A stretch of DNA of 64,000 nucleotides. It comes from Allodiplogaster sudhausi (Eukaryota > Nematoda > Chromadorea > Rhabditida > Diplogasteridae). Each line of letters begins with the position of its first letter. The stretch's first letter is position 1. The notes beneath the pieces are model-generated. The model ran no database searches. It saw nothing but the letters and a program-made list of their open reading frames with translations, and was not told the DNA's origin. Position numbers and translations under genes: made by a program. This document shows, piece after piece, positions 23,816 to 34,823 of the stretch. Where the stretch lies: positions 62,001-126,000 of the forward strand of contig CALZFC010000257.1 of assembly GCA_945643635.1 (NCBI GenBank), given 5' to 3'.

Positions 23816-24664
23816 AGAGAAGTTTCAAAGTTTGAGAATTTGTACTATTCTTTTTGTGTAACTACATATTTCATTCTTCATATTCGCTCTTTTGTAGAAA
23901 CGGTGCGTTAAGCCTGCGATAATGCTTTATTGTGAAAGGGAGAAGGAACTCAATCGATCAGTGCTCTGCTTCGAGTAGAATAAATAGAATTTGATTTGTA
24001 TACGGCTTCAACATACTTTGTTAGTCCAATTGGCTATTAATTTTTTCACGGAGTTGTGAAGAAGCCGAATTAGGCTGTCCAGGTTAAATATATAAAAAAT
24101 GTTTAGAACACAAAAAAAACTGATCATAATTTTTCAAGGTTTTCAAAAATATGAAAAAGTGACGTTTACAAAAGGAAGTTTTTTTTAAACCTTGGGTCCA
24201 CCCTAAACACCCGATTCTCTTGCATTTCGCATGTCTTTATCTTCATTTTTAAATATTTATTTTGATTAAATAATGAATTAACTATTTATTGATTTATTAC
24301 GGTTCAAAGGTAACCATTTCATTTAATCTATTAAGCCAGGAATACTTGAACTTTACTTTAAAAAATTTTATTACGAAATTTGACATCACTAAATTGTAAA
24401 TGGACACGAGTGTGCATGCGCCGGTGGTTTGCGGACGCGACAAGCAGCTTTTATAGCAGCTTTTATATGCCATAGCGATACAGTTTGAAGCCGGATGGCT
24501 ATACTATTGATTTATCCTAATCACTAATAAATATAAATATTCATTATTATAAATATGGGCATAAATGCACATACATTGTGTTCGACATTACAAAATCAAA
24601 GCCGGACGGCGTCCAGTGTTACAATAAAGCAAATCGATTTATTTGTACTATAGCGGAACGTGTT

Positions 24665-24738
24665 ATTCAAACACGAAGACAAAGGGAGGACGGGTACTCA
24701 TGAAAGAGAAGGAAAATAGAGAAAGAAAGAGATAGAGG

Positions 24739-24778
<40 letters not shown>

Positions 24779-24795
24779 AAGATAGAAAAAGAAGA
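24665..24795 (+). repeat. GA microsatellite
   Basis: (GA)n tract with flanking sequence (ACACGAAGACAAAGGGAGGACG) that recurs near 27955, 29682 and 50518, so it belongs to a repeat unit. Confidence 0.65.
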
Positions 24796-25511
24796 ATTTT
24801 ACATGCCCAAATGCATAAGAAAAAAAAACGTATTGTCACTACAACTTGTGCTGATGCAGAAGATAGAGGTAAATGCAACATTCGATCGAACGGTTGATTC
24901 TTTTAGCATTACGATTTATCCCTTTTCATTCCATGAAATTTACCAGTTCACTTTTCAATTAATAGAAAAGAGGTGCGATTGAGTTGTACAAAATGTGTGG
25001 CAGAATAACAAAAACTGAGGTGAGCGTGAGAGAGATGGCCCAAAGTATCAAAAGTTTGAGAAAATATCGCCAACTACAACTTTCAAGTAGAGCCATTTTA
25101 ATCAAAAACATTCAGTCTTATTACAATACCATGGTTTTAGCCTGCCATTTTGTGCCTTTTGAAAAGGAGGATTTTGGAATGCGATTTATAGAAAAGAGGT
25201 GCAATTGTCTTGAACAAAATTTGTGGCAGAATAACAAAATCTGAGCGTGAGAAAGAGAGAGTGAGGGAGAGTGAGAGTCAAGAGACAGAGAGATCAAAAA
25301 GAAAGAGAGAGCGAGTGAGAGTGAAAGAAGGTGGAGTGAGTCGAGAGAAAGAGAGAAAAACAAACATTTTCCCCTCACTCCCTGACCACAATCGGTTTGC
25401 CTCCGCCATGATGTTCTTGATGACAATAGCGATTCGATAGAGCGTGAACGTGAACATCCGACGAATGTTCTCTCTATTTAGGGAAACTTATTTATTTTCA
25501 TTTGTTTATAT

Positions 25512-25550
25512 CAGGACGAGAACGACAACAAGGTTGCTGTTGCCATGGTT
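25512..25550 (+). pseudogene. Carbonic anhydrase B exon 1 tail fragment
   Basis: About 40 bp equivalent to DENDNKVAVAM, followed by a decayed intron 1 copy leading to the exon 2 copy at 25850. Confidence 0.6.
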
Positions 25551-25849
25551 AGACTTATGTATGTATACGCACAAAGTATCAAAAGTTTGTGAAAGTATCA
25601 CTAAAAAGAGCTTTTAACAATGAACTATTTTTATTCGTTATATTCGCTCTCTTACCGATACGATGGTTTTAGCCTGTGATTTTGTCACTTTTGAATGAGA
25701 GATTGAAGTCGGCTTGATTATACCTAACGGGAGATATCATTGCGTAAAATAGTTTAGAACACAAAAAACTGACCATGAGCATAATTTTTCAAGGCTTATA
25801 GAAATATGAAGAAGTAACGTTTAAAAAATAAGCTTTTTTTTAACCTTAG

Positions 25850-25937
25850 GTCCACAGTAAACACCCGATTCTCTTGCATCTTTGCCAGTCGCCAAGCAAC
25901 TTCCGAACTAAAAGACGTTGTTCATGAAATGCAAATG
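25850..25937 (+). pseudogene. Carbonic anhydrase B exon 2 copy
   Basis: After TTTTTAACCTTAG it carries GTCCACAGTAAACACCCGAT and CAGTCGCCAAG...GACGTTGTTCATGAAATGCAA. QSPIDI is broken to QSPSNF-like codons. It is followed by the intron 2-like landmark GCATGCGCCGGTGGTTTGCG at about 26097. Confidence 0.65.
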
Positions 25938-26274
25938 GTAATTAACTAATTAGTTAATTTCTAGTTAATTAGGTAAATTCCTCTTAATTTTTTAAAAAGC
26001 ATCTCATTTACTCCATTTAACCAGGCGTACTTGGATTTTACTTTAAAAATTTCTTACGAAATTTGACATCAAAAAATTGTAAATGGACACGAGTGGGCAT
26101 GCGCCGGTGGTTTGCGGATGTGATCAGCAGCATTTATAACAGCATTAATATGCCTTGGCGATTCGATCTTCGAGCTGAGTCCTATAGTATAGAATTCTCC
26201 TAATCATTGATAAATAAACAGCATACCGCTCGTGTTCATAAATATGTATATAATAAATATAGGCATATATGTAT

Positions 26275-26712
26275 ATACCGTATTTTCTCTATTAGTACCC
26301 CCGGGGGTTCTATTTTTCAATACCCTTGCAGGGGAGGGACACTATTAGAGGGAGGGGTTCTATTAGAGGGAGGGGTACTATTTTTCAATATAAGACACTA
26401 AAAGTTAAATAACAACATTTTATTCCCAAAAAAAGAAGACTCGTAGCCCGAATTCAATGGAATCATCACTGGAGTATCCGTTTTACAACAGATTTATCAT
26501 GAATTTGGCATCAGTTAATTGGTAAGAGCACCCCACGCCTCCAGGATATATATACGAGGTACACCTAGAGATGAAGTAGTAGACTATTAGGGGGGGGGGG
26601 GGGTTCTACTAGATGGAGGGGTTCTATTTTTCAATGGCATTTTGAGAGGGGGGTACTATTAGGGGGGGGGGAGGTTCTAATAAAGGGGGAACTAATAGAG
26701 AAAATACGGTAT
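26275..26712. mobile_element. TIR MITE with G-rich interior
   Basis: A 438-bp element with terminal inverted repeats ACCGTATTTTCTCTATTAGT and its complement ACTAATAGAGAAAATACGGT, probably inserted at TA. The interior repeats TTCTATTAGAGGGAGGGG and holds a run of about 14 guanines near 26590. It interrupts a copy of the array unit. Truncated relatives are at 23730-23815, 39950-40075 and 45580-45707. Confidence 0.7.
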
Positions 26713-26759
26713 ATGTATCTATATATTTAAAGTAATATAAAAAAGAATCGGTCGTCGCG

Positions 26760-26812
26760 CGCATCTCGGACTGTCGCAGCAATAAGGTTCATCTTGACAT
26801 GCAAAAGGTCAC
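26760..26812 (+). pseudogene. Carbonic anhydrase B exon 2 3' fragment
   Basis: Weak copy ending GTTCATCTTGACATGCAAAAG, followed by GTCACATTATCTTTCTTC. A similar fragment is at 49096-49140. Confidence 0.4.
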
Positions 26813-27540
26813 ATTATCTTTCTTCATTTTGTTTTTTTTCTTTCTTTTATTTATTGATTAAATAATTTATTTATTTATTTATTGATTACAGAGCGTACAA
26901 TAAGTATTTCATATACTTATATTTATCGGGGAGGGGGGGGGGGCGTATTTTTATTACCAAATTTAATATCGTAAAGTATGAATTGAAAAATCAACACACG
27001 CGTGCCCTGCATGCGCCGGTGGTTTACTAGCGGCATCAAGAGCTTTTATACAGGCTATTTCATGCAAGTGTGATCGATGCAGCGCCATTGTGCTACAATA
27101 TATGTATTTGTCGTATAAGTTAATTAACTAGCAAATTCATCAGCAAACAAAATTCTTTTTGGTCACAAATATTCTCTATAATCAATCTCTTGCAGATCGT
27201 ATTAACCTCATGCGATTTTGTTTCTTTTGAAAGGGAGAATGAATTCAACCGATTAATCGTCCACTCAAAAGTTTTACGTAATGCCGGATTGGATTTTTTC
27301 AAGGCTTCTATCTTGTAGATCGAATGGGTTTTTATTATTTATTTTTGGAAGGGAAGACGTTTAGAAAGTCATGAAAATTTTTCACGCGCCCTATCCAACT
27401 CCAACGTTTGGCTTACCTGGTAATATTGTGATATTAAGCTGAAATATGTCGATACATAATTGTTGAAGTGAACTGAATAAATGTCAAAAAAATACTGTTA
27501 CATTTTTGAGTTTAGGGCCCTAAAATTGAGAGAAAAATTT

Positions 27541-27623
27541 ACCCCACTCATTCCATTTACTCGCATCTCCGGCAGTCGCCAATCGACATTCGCACCACCG
27601 ACGCTGATCATGAAATGCAAAAG
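27541..27623 (+). pseudogene. Carbonic anhydrase B exon 2 copy
   Basis: Contains CTCGCATCTCCGGCAGTCGC and ATCGACATTCGCACC, keeping an [13 protein letters not shown] reading ([10 protein letters not shown]). The donor GT is lost (AAAAGTTT). An exon 4 copy follows about 200 bp later, without exon 3. Confidence 0.7.
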
Positions 27624-27821
27624 TTTAAATTATTTCGTCATCATTTATTTTATTTACATGGCCGCATATTCAATCTCTCTCAAGTTTGAAACATGTTTGA
27701 AACGATCCTTCAACAATCTTGTCTCAAAACGCCAATGTTACGAACGGATTGCATGTGCGGCAGGGAATTTTGATTTTACTATTCTTGCTTTTTACCAAAC
27801 TTGATTTCGCTAAATTGCATG

Positions 27822-27886
27822 TCCCGGGCGACTTGAGGCTCGCGCAATTCCACGCGCACCGGGGCGGATCGGAGCACACGGTTCAG
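27822..27886 (+). pseudogene. Carbonic anhydrase B exon 4 copy
   Basis: Encodes RLAQFHAHRGGSEHTVQ. The invariant Trp after the two zinc-ligand histidines is Arg, and the exon end is replaced. Confidence 0.7.
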
Positions 27887-29218
27887 ATACTCTTCATACC
27901 ATGGATGATGGGAGCAGCTCAACAACTGGATGACTAGCAGAATGTGTGATGCAAACACGAAGACAATGGGAGGGCGCGTACTCACGAAACAGAAAACAAA
28001 TATGAGAAAGTTAGAGAGACAGAAAATTGAAAGAGCGAGAGATATAAAGAGACAGATAGAGAGGAGAATACAGGCAATGAACCATTAAATCAGCCAGAGA
28101 GTAATTTTTTGAATAATAAAAAAGAAGAATCCCTGTCATGTTCTTGAGAAGAAGAAAAAAGAAGAATTAATAGCCTTGTAAGGTTACTTGTCGCATAGCA
28201 ATCGGATTATTATTGAATCAGACGGAAGAAATTAACAATCCGTTGGAAGATGTTTTAGCATTTATGCTTTTTCATTGCATGAAATGTACCAGTTCACTTT
28301 TCAATTAATTGAATTTTTTTTTAAATTTTTATTTTGAATAAATAATCAATTAACTATTTATTGATTTATTACGGTGCATACGGTAAGCATCTCATGTGCT
28401 GAATTTCCAAGGCATACTTGAATTTTACTTTTAAAAAATTACGAAATTTGACGCGACTAAATTGTAAATGGACATGACTGTGCATGCGCCGGTGGTTTAC
28501 GAACGTAATGAGCAGCTTTTATAGCGGCTTTAATATGTCATCGCGATCGTTTATGCGCCTCATTGCCAGTACTATACTATTGTTTTCTCCTTATCAGTGA
28601 TAAATATACAGCATACCACTCATCATAAACATTTAATTAATATTGGCATATATGTGAACATGAATTGTGTGCGAGATTACAAAATCAAAGCTGGACACAC
28701 TTCCAGTGTTACAATAGAGCAAATCGATTTATTTTGTACTCATCATACGATGGCCGGAAGGAGCATCAAAACAACTGGTGGACAAGCGGAATGTGTGATT
28801 CAAAAATAAAGCCAGAGTTGGACTTCCGATTCTTTGTTTACACCCAAAAAATGAAAAGTTTGAGAAAGTATCGCCAAATATAACTTTTAAGTTGAACCAT
28901 TTTTAATCTTTATATTCCGTCTCTTGCCGAAACGGTGGTCTTAGACTGCGATATTGTTTCTATTGAATGGGAAGTTAAAGTCGGCTTGATTGTAGCAACA
29001 GGGAGATGAGTAAAATATCGTTGCGTAAAGTTGGATTTGATTTGTTCAAGGCTTTAATTTTTTTGGTCCATTGGTTTTAATGATTTATTTTGGAACGGAT
29101 TAAGAAAATAGTAGATGGCACTGTCGCAGTTAAAATAGTTTAGAGCACAAGAAAATGGAGCATAATTTTTCATGAAATAAAAAAAGTTACATTTAAAAAA
29201 TGTTTGTATTTTACCTTG

Positions 29219-29304
29219 GGTCTAACCAACACATCCGATTCCCTCGCATCTCCGCCAGTCGCCCATCGTCTTTCGCAAAGGACGTCGTTCTTGACATGCA
29301 AAAG
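29219..29304 (+). pseudogene. Carbonic anhydrase B exon 2 copy
   Basis: Contains CTCGCATCTCCGCCAGTCGC and GACGTCGTTCTTGACATGCA with a small internal deletion. An exon 4 copy follows at 29545, in the same order as at 27541/27822, so these two units are tandem duplicates of each other. Confidence 0.7.
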
Positions 29305-29544
29305 TTAATTCTTCATTCTTTATTGTAGTTATACAGCCGCGCATTCAATCTGTCTCAAGTTTGAAACGTGTTCGAAACGGTCCTTGTTCCCGTGTCCATG
29401 AAACAATCTAGTAACAACAACGCCAATATTGTGACCAAGTGTTCCGAACAAGTTTCAAGCTTTAGACGGATTGCTTGTGCGGCAGGGATATTTTGATTTT
29501 ACTGTTCTTATTTTCGCCTAACTTGATTTCACTAAATTGTAGTA

Positions 29545-29609
29545 TGTCCCGTGCGTCTTGAGGCTCGCGCAATTCCACGCGCACCGGGGCTGATCGGAGC
29601 AAACGGTTG
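29545..29609 (+). pseudogene. Carbonic anhydrase B exon 4 copy
   Basis: Near-identical to the copy at 27822 and shares its HAHR replacement, but has an added stop (GGGGCTGATCGG reads GA-stop in frame). Confidence 0.65.
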
Positions 29610-29734
29610 AGATACTCTTCATTCCAAGGACGAAAGGAGCAGCTAAACAACGGGAGGAATAGCGGAATGTGTGACTCAAACACGAAGACAAAGAGAAGAT
29701 GCGTCGTACTCACGTAACAGAACAAAATTAGACA

Positions 29735-29810
29735 AGTTTGAGGGAGAGAGAAGAAGAGAAAGAACGAGAGAGAGAGATACAGATAGAGAGGAGAATAAAG
29801 GCAGTAAACA
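29735..29810 (+). repeat. GA microsatellite
   Basis: GA-rich tract in the repeat unit following the exon 4 copy. Confidence 0.6.
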
Positions 29811-30382
29811 ATTAATGGCTCAGCTATAGAGTAATTGGTGGAATAATAAAAAAAGAAGAATCCCTCATATGTTCTTGAGGATAAGAAAATTAGAAGAATT
29901 AATAGCCTTGTGTTGTTGAACGAAGGTTTTACCATTTATCCCTTTTCATTCCATGAAATTTACCAGCTCACTTTTCAATTAATTGAAAAGTTTAAAAAAT
30001 ATATTAACCTTGAATAAATAATTAATTGACTATTTATTGATTTATTACTGTTTATTACTCTCATTGCTGAATTTACAAAGACATATTGAATTTTACTATA
30101 AAAAAAAGTTATTACGAAATTTTACATAAAAAAATTGTAAGTGGACACTAGCGTGCATGCGCCGGTGGATTCCCGACGTGATCAGCAGCTTTAATAAGGC
30201 TTTTATATGCTATAGCGATAGAGATTAAAGAAGTCGATCCATAAGTGCTGAAGTGAACTGAACGAATGTCAAAATGCAATTATTTAATTTTACAAAGTAC
30301 TGTACGATTTTTGAGCTTACTTTTAGGGCGGCATTAAATTGGTAGAAAATTTACTGAAATTAATTTTTTTTCTAGTCTTCTT

Positions 30383-30460
30383 TCCACCCACTCTTTCGAT
30401 TTCCTCCCATTTCCGGCAGTCGTCAATCGACATTCGCACTAAAGACGTCGTTCATGACAT
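30383..30460 (+). pseudogene. Carbonic anhydrase B exon 2 copy (left arm)
   Basis: Contains CGGCAGTCGTCAATCGACAT and ACTAAAGACGTCGTTCATGA; mirrored at 34461-34538. Confidence 0.65.
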
Positions 30461-30855
30461 TTCTTCATCATTTACTTTATTTACACAGCCGCGCATCTGT
30501 CTCAAGTTTGAAAGATGATCGAAATAATCTTGTTATTGTGTCCATGAAATAATCTAGTGACAACAACGCCAAGCGAACAAGTGTTCCGAATATGTTTCTT
30601 ACTTTAGACAGATGGGAGGCATATTTTGATTTTAATTATGTTTTTTTTTTGCCAAACTTGATATCACTAAATTTTAAATCATCACAAGTGTGAATGCGCT
30701 GGTGGTTTGCGAACGGCTTCAACAGATTTTATTGTGGCTATTATATGCCAGTATGATTCTGGACAGATTCTCTCGCCTGTATTTTAAAAGCAAGTTGTGT
30801 ATATACAGTAAATAGACCCCAGAAATAACGTAATGACGCGTCAGTATGTTTTGTT

Positions 30856-30902
30856 TTCCATTTCGTCTCGCAAAACTCGCTGTATCGCACATGCGAAGAA
30901 TC
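30856..30902 (+). pseudogene. Carbonic anhydrase B exon 5 copy (left arm)
   Basis: CCATTTCGTCTCGCAAAACT...CGCTGTATCGCACATGCGAAGA corresponds to HFVFQNPLYRTCEE of exon 5; mirrored at 34021-34067. Confidence 0.65.
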
Positions 30903-31735
30903 ACTACCATATGCAGGTTCTGGTGCTTGCATTTCATTCGACATTGAGTTTCTTTTGCATGAACAACTTCCCTTTACTTCCCCGCGAAACGTAGAAAAGA
31001 ATCAAAATTGTTTGTTGATATCTTCTTACGTACATACATATGTATGTGCATGTGCGCAGTTTTTCAACTATCGATTCCACTTGTCCAATTGTTCGCGTGT
31101 TCACAATAACTCTAGTATCATAGAGTATCTACAGATGCTGTTTGTCCTTTATTTTTTTTTTATCTTTTATCAATTTTTGTTTAAAGTGGGCGCTGTAATT
31201 TTACTAGTAGAAGTTAATTGATAATCGTTTTATTTTTTTGCCATTTCTTAATTCCCTCAGTTTGTTAGACAGGCATATTTTGATTTCAATTTTCGTTTTT
31301 TGCCTATCTTGATATTATTAAATTTTAAGTCGACAAAGCGCCGAAACTATCGAACGATTCATTAGCATTACGATTTATCCTTTTTCATTCGATGAAATCC
31401 ACCAGTTCACTTTTCATTTAGTGGAAAAGAGATACAATTGCCTTGTACAAAATTTTGTGGCAGAATAAAAAAAAACTGACAATGAGTGTGAGAAAGAGTA
31501 AGAGTGAGGAAAGGAATGAGAAGGAAAGCGAGAGATAGGACAGAATTAAAGAAGGGAGAGAGAGTCAACGGAAAGAGAGACAAAAACAATTATGTTCCCC
31601 TGACCACAATCGGTTTTACCTCCTCCTCTCGATGCCATGATGTTCTTGATGACAATGGCGATCGCGAGAAGATGAAAAAGGTTGACGAAGATGGCGATTC
31701 AATAGAGCGTGAACGTGAACATCCGACAAAAAAAA

Positions 31736-31771
<36 letters not shown>

Positions 31772-31781
31772 TATACCTTAG

Positions 31782-31860
31782 GTCCACCCTACGCATCCGA
31801 TTCTCTCGCATCTCCGCTAGTCGCCCATCGATTTTTGCAAAAAGGACGTCGTTCATGACA
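31782..31860 (+). pseudogene. Carbonic anhydrase B exon 2 copy (left arm)
   Basis: GTCCACCCTACGCATCCGAT is retained from exon 2, then the AGTCGCCCATCGAT and GACGTCGTTCATGACA segments. It is preceded by CTTAG and a long T run. Mirrored at 33076-33163. Confidence 0.7.
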
Positions 31861-32194
31861 ATAATTAATTTTAAATAATTAATTTTTTTATTGATTTATT
31901 ACGCGAATACAGTATGCATTAAAGTCACTTCATTTACTCAGGCATATTTGAATTTTGCTTTCCAAATTTTTTATTAACAAATTTGTCCTCACTTAATTGT
32001 TGACCGATACGAGTGTCCATGCGTCGGTCGATTGCGCGCGCATCTGCAGCTTTTATAGGGGCGCCCAATATAATCGTTGATAGAAGAGGAGATGAAGAAA
32101 AGAAATTAACAGTAAAAAAGGAGGAAATTTAAATAATTCAATGAAAGATAATTAAAATAACAACAAAATTAATTAATTAACTAATTTCCTAAAG

Positions 32195-32290
32195 TGCGGC
32201 CCGATCGCTCTTCTTCACGCGGCGACATCGACAGCGTAAACTTGACGGGCATTTGCAGGAAAGTGACGATGCGGTCGAAGAACACGAGCG
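32195..32290 (+). pseudogene. Carbonic anhydrase B exon 3 copy
   Basis: TGCGGCCCGATCGCTCTTCT through GACAGCGTAAAC...GACGATGCGGTCGAAGAACAC. The AAAG acceptor and GCG|GT donor survive. It straddles the inner end of the left palindrome arm. Confidence 0.7.
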
Positions 32291-32658
32291 GTCAGCTTTT
32301 TATCCACATTTTTCCACACTCTTTTAATTACATAAATATCTAAACGATTATTAAATATCTAAATAACGAGGTAGAAAAGCACAATATTTGGTTAGTCTAT
32401 TTTCATCATGTAATTATCTAAAACAGAATTATCTGTGACCAGCATCTCCCACCGTTTCGGCTAGAGGCTGAATAAAAAGTTAAAATTGGCTCAAATTGAA
32501 AGTTTTTGGCGATACTTTCTCAAGCCGTTCGTTCTTTAGGCGCATACAAAGAATCAGAAGTAAAATCTTGGATTTTTAGTATCTAACAAGCTAATTAAAT
32601 CAATTAAGATAGCGCCGCACTGCATAATCTCAATATTGAAAAAAATATATTTATTTAT

Positions 32659-32702
32659 CGATGTCGCCGCGTGCGTGAAGAAGAGCGATCGGGCTGCACT
32701 TT
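32659..32702 (-). pseudogene. Carbonic anhydrase B exon 3 fragment, inverted
   Basis: Complement of the first part of exon 3 (TGCAGCCCGATCGCTCTTCT...), at the inner end of the right palindrome arm. Confidence 0.65.
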
Positions 32703-33075
32703 AGGAAATTAATTAATTAATTAATTTTATTGTTATTTTAATTATCTTTCATTGAATTATTTAAATTTCCTCCTTTTTACTGTTAATTTCTTTTCTTTAT
32801 CTCCTCTTCTATCAACGATTATATTGGGCGCCCCTATAAAAGCTGCAGATGCGCGCGCGATCGACCGACGCATAGACACTCGTATCGGTCAACAATTAAG
32901 TGAGGACAAATTTGTTAATAAAAAATTTGGAAAGCAAAATTCAAATATGCCTGAGTAAATGAAGTGACTTTAATGCCTACTGTATTCGCGTAATAAATCA
33001 ATAAATAAAAAAAAATTAATTATTTAATCTTAATACATCAAAACATAACAAAAATGTAAAAAAAAAGATCATGAC

Positions 33076-33163
33076 CTTTTGCATGTCATGAACGACGTCC
33101 TTTTTGCAAAAATCGATGGGTGACTAGCGGAGATGCGAGAGAATCGGATGCGTAGGGTGGACC
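33076..33163 (-). pseudogene. Carbonic anhydrase B exon 2 copy (right arm)
   Basis: Mirror of 31782-31860, extended at its 3' end to the CATGCAAAAGG that the left copy lacks. Confidence 0.7.
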
Positions 33164-34020
33164 TAAATTATAATTTCAAAAAAAAAACTTTTTTTTTTCG
33201 AATGTTCACGTTCACGCTCTATTGAATCGCCATCTTCATCAACATTTTCCATCTTCTCGCGATCGCCATTGTCATCAGGAACATCATGGCATCGAGAGGA
33301 GGAGGTAAAACCGATTGTGGTCAGGGGAACATAATTGTTTTTGTCTCTCTTTCCGTTGACTCTCTCTCCCTTCTTTAATTCTGTCCTATCTCTCGCTTTC
33401 CTTCTCACTCCTTTCCTCACTCTTACTCTTTCTCACACCCATTGTCAGTTTTTTTTTATTCTGCCACACATTTTGTACAAGGCAATTGTATCTCTTTTGG
33501 ACTAAATGAAAAGTGAACTGGTGGATTTCATCGAATGAAAAAGGATAAATCGTAATGCTAATGAATCGTTCGATAGTTTCGGCGCTTTGTCGACTTAAAA
33601 TTTAATAATATCAAGATAGGCACAAAACGAAAATTGAAATCAAAATATGCCTGTCTAACAAACTGAGGGAATTAAGACATTGGCAAAAAAATAAAACGAT
33701 TATCAAGTAACTTCTACTAGTAAAATTACAGCGCCCACTTTAAACAAAAATTGATAAAAGATAAAAAAAATAAAGGACAAACAGCATCTGTAGATACTCT
33801 ATGATACTAGAGTTATTGTGAACACGCGAACAATTGGACAAGTGGAATCGATAGTTGAAAAACTGCGCACATGCACATACATATGTATGTACGTAAGAAG
33901 ATATCAACAAACAATTTTGATTCTTTTCTACGTTTCGCGGGGAAGTAAAGGGAAGTTGTTCATGCAAAAGAAACTCAATGTCGAATGAAATGCAAGCACC
34001 AGAACCTGCATATGGTAGTG

Positions 34021-34067
34021 ATTCTTCGCATGTGCGATACAGCGAGTTTTGCGAGACGAAATGGAAA
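34021..34067 (-). pseudogene. Carbonic anhydrase B exon 5 copy (right arm)
   Basis: Mirror of 30856-30902. Confidence 0.65.
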
Positions 34068-34460
34068 ACAAAACATACTGACGCGTCATTACGTTATTTC
34101 TGGGGTCTATTTACTGTATATACACAACTTGCTTTTAAAATACAGGCGAGAGAATCTGTCCAGAATCATACTGGCATATAATAGCCACAATAAAATCTGT
34201 TGAAGCCGTTCGCAAACCACCAGCGCATTCACACTTGTGATGATTTAAAATTTAGTGATATCAAGTTTGGCAAAAAAAAACATAATTAAAATCAAAATAT
34301 GCCTCCCATCTGTCTAAAGTAAGAAACATATTCGGAACACTTGTTCGCTTGGCGTTGTTGTCACTAGATTATTTCATGGACACAATAACAAGATTATTTC
34401 GATCATCTTTCAAACTTGAGACAGATGCGCGGCTGTGTAAATAAAGTAAATGATGAAGAA

Positions 34461-34538
34461 ATGTCATGAACGACGTCTTTAGTGCGAATGTCGATTGACG
34501 ACTGCCGGAAATGGGAGGAAATCGAAAGAGTGGGTGGA
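34461..34538 (-). pseudogene. Carbonic anhydrase B exon 2 copy (right arm)
   Basis: Mirror of 30383-30460, with an inverted copy of the preceding intron continuing outward. Confidence 0.65.
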
Positions 34539-34823
34539 AAGAAGACTAGAAAAAAAATTAATTTCAGTAAATTTTCTACCAATTTAATGCCGCCCTAAAA
34601 GTAAGCTCAAAAATCGTACAGTACTTTGTAAAATTAAATAATTGCATTTTGACATTCGTTCAGTTCACTTCAGCACTTGATCGACTTCTTTCAGATTAAT
34701 ATCACAATATTACCGGTTGAGACAAACGTTGCCAACTGGTTTGAGCGCATGAAAAATTATCCTCAATTTCTAAACTTCCAATCCCGTTCCAAAAATAAAT
34801 AAAAATTATAAATAAAACCCATG

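Larger units (their letters stand above)
30230..34693. repeat. Large young palindrome carrying carbonic anhydrase fragments
   Basis: Left arm about 30230-32231 and right arm about 32657-34693 are reverse complements of roughly 2.0 kb, with a spacer of about 425 bp. Long stretches are identical; for example the 72-aa frame at 30719-30937 (minus) is repeated unchanged at 33985-34203 (plus). Differences include a run of about 30 T at 31738-31769, shortened to separate A and T runs in the right arm. Each arm holds two exon 2 copies, one exon 5 copy, part of exon 3 and one GA-bearing repeat block. Confidence 0.85.

Noticed and set aside
30719..30944. Identical 67- and 72-codon frames in both palindrome arms as genes
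   Set aside because: They are antisense to an exon 5 relic and intron sequence; identity reflects the palindrome, not selection.
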